NCBI GenBank assembly: GCA_027717925.1
Contig: JALLON010000029.1
Span: 1-17,061, forward strand
DNA: 17,061 bases
From: Acidobacteria bacterium AH-259-G07
GTDB taxonomy: Bacteria; Acidobacteriota; UBA6911; RPQK01; JADFOI01
Direction of reading: 5' to 3'
Under the pieces are notes generated by a model, which made no database searches, was not told where the DNA came from, and saw only the letters and a program-made list of their open reading frames with translations. Both the position numbers and the translations under genes were made by a program. How positions within the stretch are numbered: position 1 is the first letter of the stretch; the number at the start of each line of letters is the position of its first letter. Of the stretch, positions 14,366-17,061 are shown piece after piece.

Positions 14366-14923
14366 TTGGCACTGTTCATTGTAAAGGAAGTCTTTTTGAC
14401 GAAGGGTGTAGGCAAGCACCAGGAAAAGCTAACCAGTTTCGAGATGGCTTTGCAAAATGCCGGTATCGCTGCTTTTAACATCGTTCGGGTTTCCAGTATC
14501 TTTCCGCCTCACTGCAAGTTAATCTCGAAAAAACAAGGATTGAAAAAGCTCAAACCGGGTCAAATCGTCTTTTGTGTCATGAGCGACGCGGCCACCGACG
14601 AGCCAAACCGCCTCATTGCGGCAGCTGTCGGTATCGCCATGCCCAAGGATGCGAACCAGTATGGCTACCTCAGTGAACATCATAGTTACGGACAAACAGA
14701 AAGGGTTGCTGGAGATTACTCTGAAGATATCGCCGCCGAGATGCTGGCGATAACCTTGGGAGTTGATTTTGACCCTTCTCAAAGTTGGGACGAGAAAAGA
14801 GAGCTCTGGAGAATCTCAGGTCAAATTGTCAGAACCAGAAACATCACCCAATCGGCGATAGGTGACAAAGACAGATTGTGGTCCACGGTTGTAGCCTCAG
14901 CCGTCTTTGTCCCCGGAGAATAG
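14366..14923 (+). CDS. pdaD: Pyruvoyl-dependent arginine decarboxylase
   Basis: The enzyme decarboxylates arginine to agmatine, the first step of a polyamine route. It is made as a proenzyme that cuts itself between two serines to create a pyruvoyl cofactor. At 185 aa it fits the family. The processing site is VRVSSIFPP (40-48), with cleavage expected between Ser43 and Ser44. GIAMPKDANQYGYLSEHHSYGQTE (89-112) carries the conserved acidic region, and GDYSEDIAAEMLA (116-128) is typical of the family. The start is TTG at 14366, supported by AAGGAG six bases upstream (14354-14359); no ATG or GTG is better placed. A perfect hairpin lies immediately upstream. The gene stands alone on its strand and ends six bases before the frr stop on the opposite strand. 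No agmatinase or agmatine deiminase gene is in the window. Confidence 0.92.
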   Translation: MALFIVKEVFLTKGVGKHQEKLTSFEMALQNAGIAAFNIVRVSSIFPPHCKLISKKQGLKKLKPGQIVFCVMSDAATDEPNRLIAAAVGIAMPKDANQYGYLSEHHSYGQTERVAGDYSEDIAAEMLAITLGVDFDPSQSWDEKRELWRISGQIVRTRNITQSAIGDKDRLWSTVVASAVFVPGE

Positions 14924-14929
14924 CCACCC

Positions 14930-15487
14930 TCAAACCTCGATAATTTCCTTTTCCTTTTGATCTGCCAACACGTCAATCTCTTTGATGTGCTCGTCGGTAA
15001 TTTTCTGCACTTCCCCTAGAGCATGGTATTCCATGTCTTCGGAAATTTCTTTCTCTCTGAGTAACCTTTTGAGCTTCTCGTTGGCATCTCGACGAATGTT
15101 GCGGATGGCGGTACGGTGATCCTCGGCGACTTTTCCCACCTGTCTCGCCAAAGATTCTCGCCTTTCTTGAGTCAGTGCAGGAATCGGAATACGAATGATC
15201 CGACCGTCACTAGAAGGATTCAGGCCAAGATCGGAAACCAGGATGGCCTTTTCTATGTTATGAATCTGGGAAGTATCCCAGGGCTGAACGGTGATTAGGC
15301 TGGGTTCCGGAACATGCAGGGTAGCAAGCTGGTTGATGGGAGTTCGGCTACCATAATAGTCCACACTAACGTGGTCCAGAAGATGAACTGAGGCTCGTCC
15401 TGTGCGAATTCCCGCCAGCTCCCTGGTTAGGTCTTCCAAGGTTTTTTGCATTCGCTGCTTTGTCTCTGAAAGGATCTCTTTGATCAT
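14930..15487 (-). CDS. frr: Ribosome recycling factor
   Basis: Frr works with EF-G to split the post-termination ribosome. The protein is 185 aa, the universal length. The signature is ELAGIRTGRAS (23-33), followed by VDYYGSRTPINQLA and a long basic helical C-terminus (REKEISEDMEYHALGEVQKITDEHIKEID region). ATG 15487 is nine bases after the pyrH stop. No Shine-Dalgarno site is recognisable in that gap (CCCCTACCT), so translation is probably coupled to pyrH. It is the last gene of the rpsB-tsf-pyrH-frr cluster, a conserved order in bacteria, and ends only six bases from the convergent arginine decarboxylase gene with no visible terminator. Confidence 0.97.
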   Translation of the reverse strand: MIKEILSETKQRMQKTLEDLTRELAGIRTGRASVHLLDHVSVDYYGSRTPINQLATLHVPEPSLITVQPWDTSQIHNIEKAILVSDLGLNPSSDGRIIRIPIPALTQERRESLARQVGKVAEDHRTAIRNIRRDANEKLKRLLREKEISEDMEYHALGEVQKITDEHIKEIDVLADQKEKEIIEV

Positions 15488-15496
15488 AGGTAGGGG

Positions 15497-16267
15497 CTAG
15501 CTGGCGATGATTGATCCCACATCTCGCCCCATCACCGCCTCTTTGATATTTCCTTCACGGCGCAAGTTGAAAACGATGATGGGAAGCCCATTGTCCATGC
15601 ACAAGGAAATGGCGGTGGTATCCATTACCTTCAGACCTTTCTCCAATACGTGCAAATAAGTTAGCTTCTTAAAAAGCTTGGCCTTCTGGTTCTCTGACGG
15701 GTCGGAGTCGTACACCCCATCCACCTTCGTGGCCTTTAAAATCACCTCTGCTTTGATCTCCATGGCTCTCAAAGCGGCGGCTGTGTCGGTGGAAAAGTAA
15801 GGGTTACCGGTCCCTGCCGCCAAGATGACCACCCTCTTTTTTTCCAGGTGACGAATTGCTCTCCTTCGGATGAAAGGCTCTGCCACCTCAGCCATTTGGA
15901 TGGCACTTAGCACCCGGGTATAAATGCCATTCTTCTCCAGAGTACCTTGCAGAGCGAGGGCGTTAATCACAGTGGCCAGCATACCCATGTAATCCCCGGT
16001 AGCTCGATCAAAACCGGCTTCGCTGACCTTGACACCACGTATGATATTTCCTCCCCCAACAACAATGGCAATTTGAACGCCGAGTTCATAGACTTCTTTG
16101 ATCTCGCGGGCGATGTTCTGCATCATCGACGGGTCCGCCCGGGATTCTTGAAAACCCATGAGGGCCTCCCCGCTGAGTTTGATGAGGACTCTCTTGTATC
16201 GAGGCTTTTCGATTTCGACAGGTTCCATGACCACGGTTTGCTTTTCCCCCACCGCTCCTCCTGTCAT
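15497..16267 (-). CDS. pyrH: Uridylate (UMP) kinase
   Basis: PyrH phosphorylates UMP to UDP with ATP, linking the carAB-fed pyrimidine pathway to nucleotide supply. The amino-acid-kinase fold shows KRVLIKLSGEALMG (25-38), IVVGGGNIIRG, DYMGMLATVINALALQ, AAGTGNPYFSTDTAAALRA and KVDGVYDSDP. The frame is open back to 16366, inside tsf, so the start must be chosen. ATG 16267 (256 aa) has a weak AAAGG four bases upstream. GTG 16252 (251 aa) has a strong AGGAGG four bases upstream. ATG 16228 (243 aa) is closest to the 241 aa of E. coli but has no ribosome site. I list 16267 with real doubt; the GTG is nearly as likely. It lies 37 bases after tsf. Confidence 0.93.
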   Translation of the reverse strand: MTGGAVGEKQTVVMEPVEIEKPRYKRVLIKLSGEALMGFQESRADPSMMQNIAREIKEVYELGVQIAIVVGGGNIIRGVKVSEAGFDRATGDYMGMLATVINALALQGTLEKNGIYTRVLSAIQMAEVAEPFIRRRAIRHLEKKRVVILAAGTGNPYFSTDTAAALRAMEIKAEVILKATKVDGVYDSDPSENQKAKLFKKLTYLHVLEKGLKVMDTTAISLCMDNGLPIIVFNLRREGNIKEAVMGRDVGSIIAS

Positions 16268-16304
16268 ACTACCTTTTTCCTGCAGTAAAAAGTGTGAAGG
16301 CTTC

Positions 16305-16898
16305 TTATTCCCCAACCTTAAAGCGAGCGAACCGTCTGGTTGAGATATTCTCTTTGAAGGTCGCAATCTTGGACTTTATCAATTCCTCAACGGTCAGCTC
16401 GGGACCCTTAATAAACGGCTGCTCGTACAGGCAGACTTCAGAATAATATTTATTGAGCTTTCCTTCAACTATTCTGTCCACAACTTTTTCAGGTTTTCCT
16501 GCAGCGAGCGCCTGCTTACGGTAGATCTCTCGTTCTTTTTCCACTTCTTCCTGGCTAACATCTTCGCGCCGGACATAGGAGGGATTTGCAGCGGCGATTT
16601 GCATGGCAATATCGCGGACCAATTCTTGAAATTCCTCAGTACGTGCGACAAAGTCCGTTTCGCAGTTCACTTCCACCAGAACTCCTAACTTTCCTCCGGC
16701 GTGGATATATTGACCGATAATCCCTTCCCGAGTTTCCCGAGCTGCTCTTTTCTCCGCAGCCGCCAGACCTCGCTCTCGAAGAATGGTGATGGCTTTCTCG
16801 AAATCGCCTTGTGCCTGGGCAAGGGCCTTTTTACATTCCATCATTCCAGCACCAGTCTGATCTCGTAGTTCTTTTACCTGTTGCGCGGTAATAGCCAT
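16305..16898 (-). CDS. tsf: Translation elongation factor Ts (short form)
   Basis: EF-Ts exchanges GDP for GTP on EF-Tu. The protein is 197 aa, the short form seen in Thermus and many other phyla, lacking part of the second core subdomain of the 283-aa E. coli protein. The N-terminal UBA-like module carries RDQTGAGMMECKKAL (12-26), and the core carries VNCETDFVAR (77-86) with the Asp82-Phe83 pair that contacts EF-Tu. The C-terminal part (KGPELTVEELIKSKIATFKENISTRRFARFKVGE region) is conserved. ATG 16898 follows GGGAGG at a spacing of six bases. rpsB ends 36 bases upstream. Confidence 0.97.
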   Translation of the reverse strand: MAITAQQVKELRDQTGAGMMECKKALAQAQGDFEKAITILRERGLAAAEKRAARETREGIIGQYIHAGGKLGVLVEVNCETDFVARTEEFQELVRDIAMQIAAANPSYVRREDVSQEEVEKEREIYRKQALAAGKPEKVVDRIVEGKLNKYYSEVCLYEQPFIKGPELTVEELIKSKIATFKENISTRRFARFKVGE

Positions 16899-16934
16899 GA
16901 ATTTCCTCCCTGTGCGCGGTAAGATGGCGGGATT

Positions 16935-17061
16935 TTAAGATTTGGCCTTGACCTTCGCTGCGTCCTTTTCAGGCTCAGGCGAAGCGCCGGCACCGGCAGA
17001 TGACTTTTTAGAAGCGCTCTTTTTACTGCCTTCCGACTTGGCCTGGCGCTTACTGGTCTTG
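16935..17061 (-). CDS. rpsB: Probable ribosomal protein S2, C-terminal tail only (5' part outside window)
   Basis: An open frame enters from the window edge and ends in TAA at 16935-16937 after 42 codons. The peptide is low-complexity and rich in Lys, Ser and Ala (KTSKRQAKSEGSKKSASKK, then SSAGAGASPEPEKDAAKVKAKS), so the sequence alone does not identify it. The call rests on position: rpsB directly precedes tsf in most bacteria, and S2 proteins of many phyla end in such a basic, disordered extension. Confidence 0.7.
   Translation of the reverse strand, partial: KTSKRQAKSEGSKKSASKKSSAGAGASPEPEKDAAKVKAKS

Noticed and set aside
16268..16366. pyrH start at ATG 16366
   Set aside because: It would overlap tsf by about 60 bases and add 33 residues absent from UMP kinases; starts at 16267, 16252 or 16228 are better.

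Overview
The window looks like a chromosomal housekeeping segment from a free-living bacterium with about 50% G+C. It carries no plasmid, phage, transposase or CRISPR genes. The gene content is typical of an uncultivated deep-branching lineage: a two-subunit KorAB-type 2-oxoacid:ferredoxin oxidoreductase, a pyruvoyl-dependent arginine decarboxylase, a short EF-Ts, and the rpsB-tsf-pyrH-frr cluster. Acidobacteriota or a neighbouring phylum is my best guess, held with low confidence, because no rRNA gene is present.

Layout. Positions 1-6062 (minus strand) hold, in transcription order, a radical SAM protein, a delta-1-pyrroline-5-carboxylate (P5C) dehydrogenase, korA and korB (3' end cut by the window edge). 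The last three steps could take glutamate semialdehyde to glutamate and, after transamination or deamination, 2-oxoglutarate to succinyl-CoA. Positions 6063-6249 are a divergent intergenic region with a nearly perfect 37-bp inverted repeat and a good sigma-70-type promoter. Positions 6250-8499 (plus) hold a lysine-rich TPR protein and glmU. Positions 8693-13953 (minus) hold lepB, carA and carB in transcription order. Positions 13954-14365 are a 412-bp gene-free divergent region with an octamer-repeat element and a hairpin. Positions 14366-14923 (plus) hold pyruvoyl-dependent arginine decarboxylase. Positions 14930-17061 (minus) hold the translation/UMP-kinase cluster: rpsB (3' end only), tsf, pyrH, frr.

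The most unusual feature is a family of intergenic elements made of 7-bp tandem repeats of the form GAAnnCA. In three places (2984-3173, 8496-8696, 13148-13359) two heptamer arrays face each other in inverted orientation around a core of about 100 bp. The cores of the first and third copies are both 99 bp and clearly homologous although they lie 10 kb apart, so this is a dispersed repeat family and not chance low complexity. A one-sided heptamer array fills the carA-carB gap. A separate element upstream of lepB has a similar plan with octamers. Several element ends coincide with the TGA stop codons of neighbouring genes. The arrays are also open in frame and falsely lengthen the N-termini of korA and carA if the longest ORF is taken.

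A second point of interest is the radical SAM protein. Its cysteine motif is spaced C-x8-C-x2-C and it is tightly coupled to a P5C dehydrogenase gene. No complete new defence, mobile or biosynthetic system is visible.
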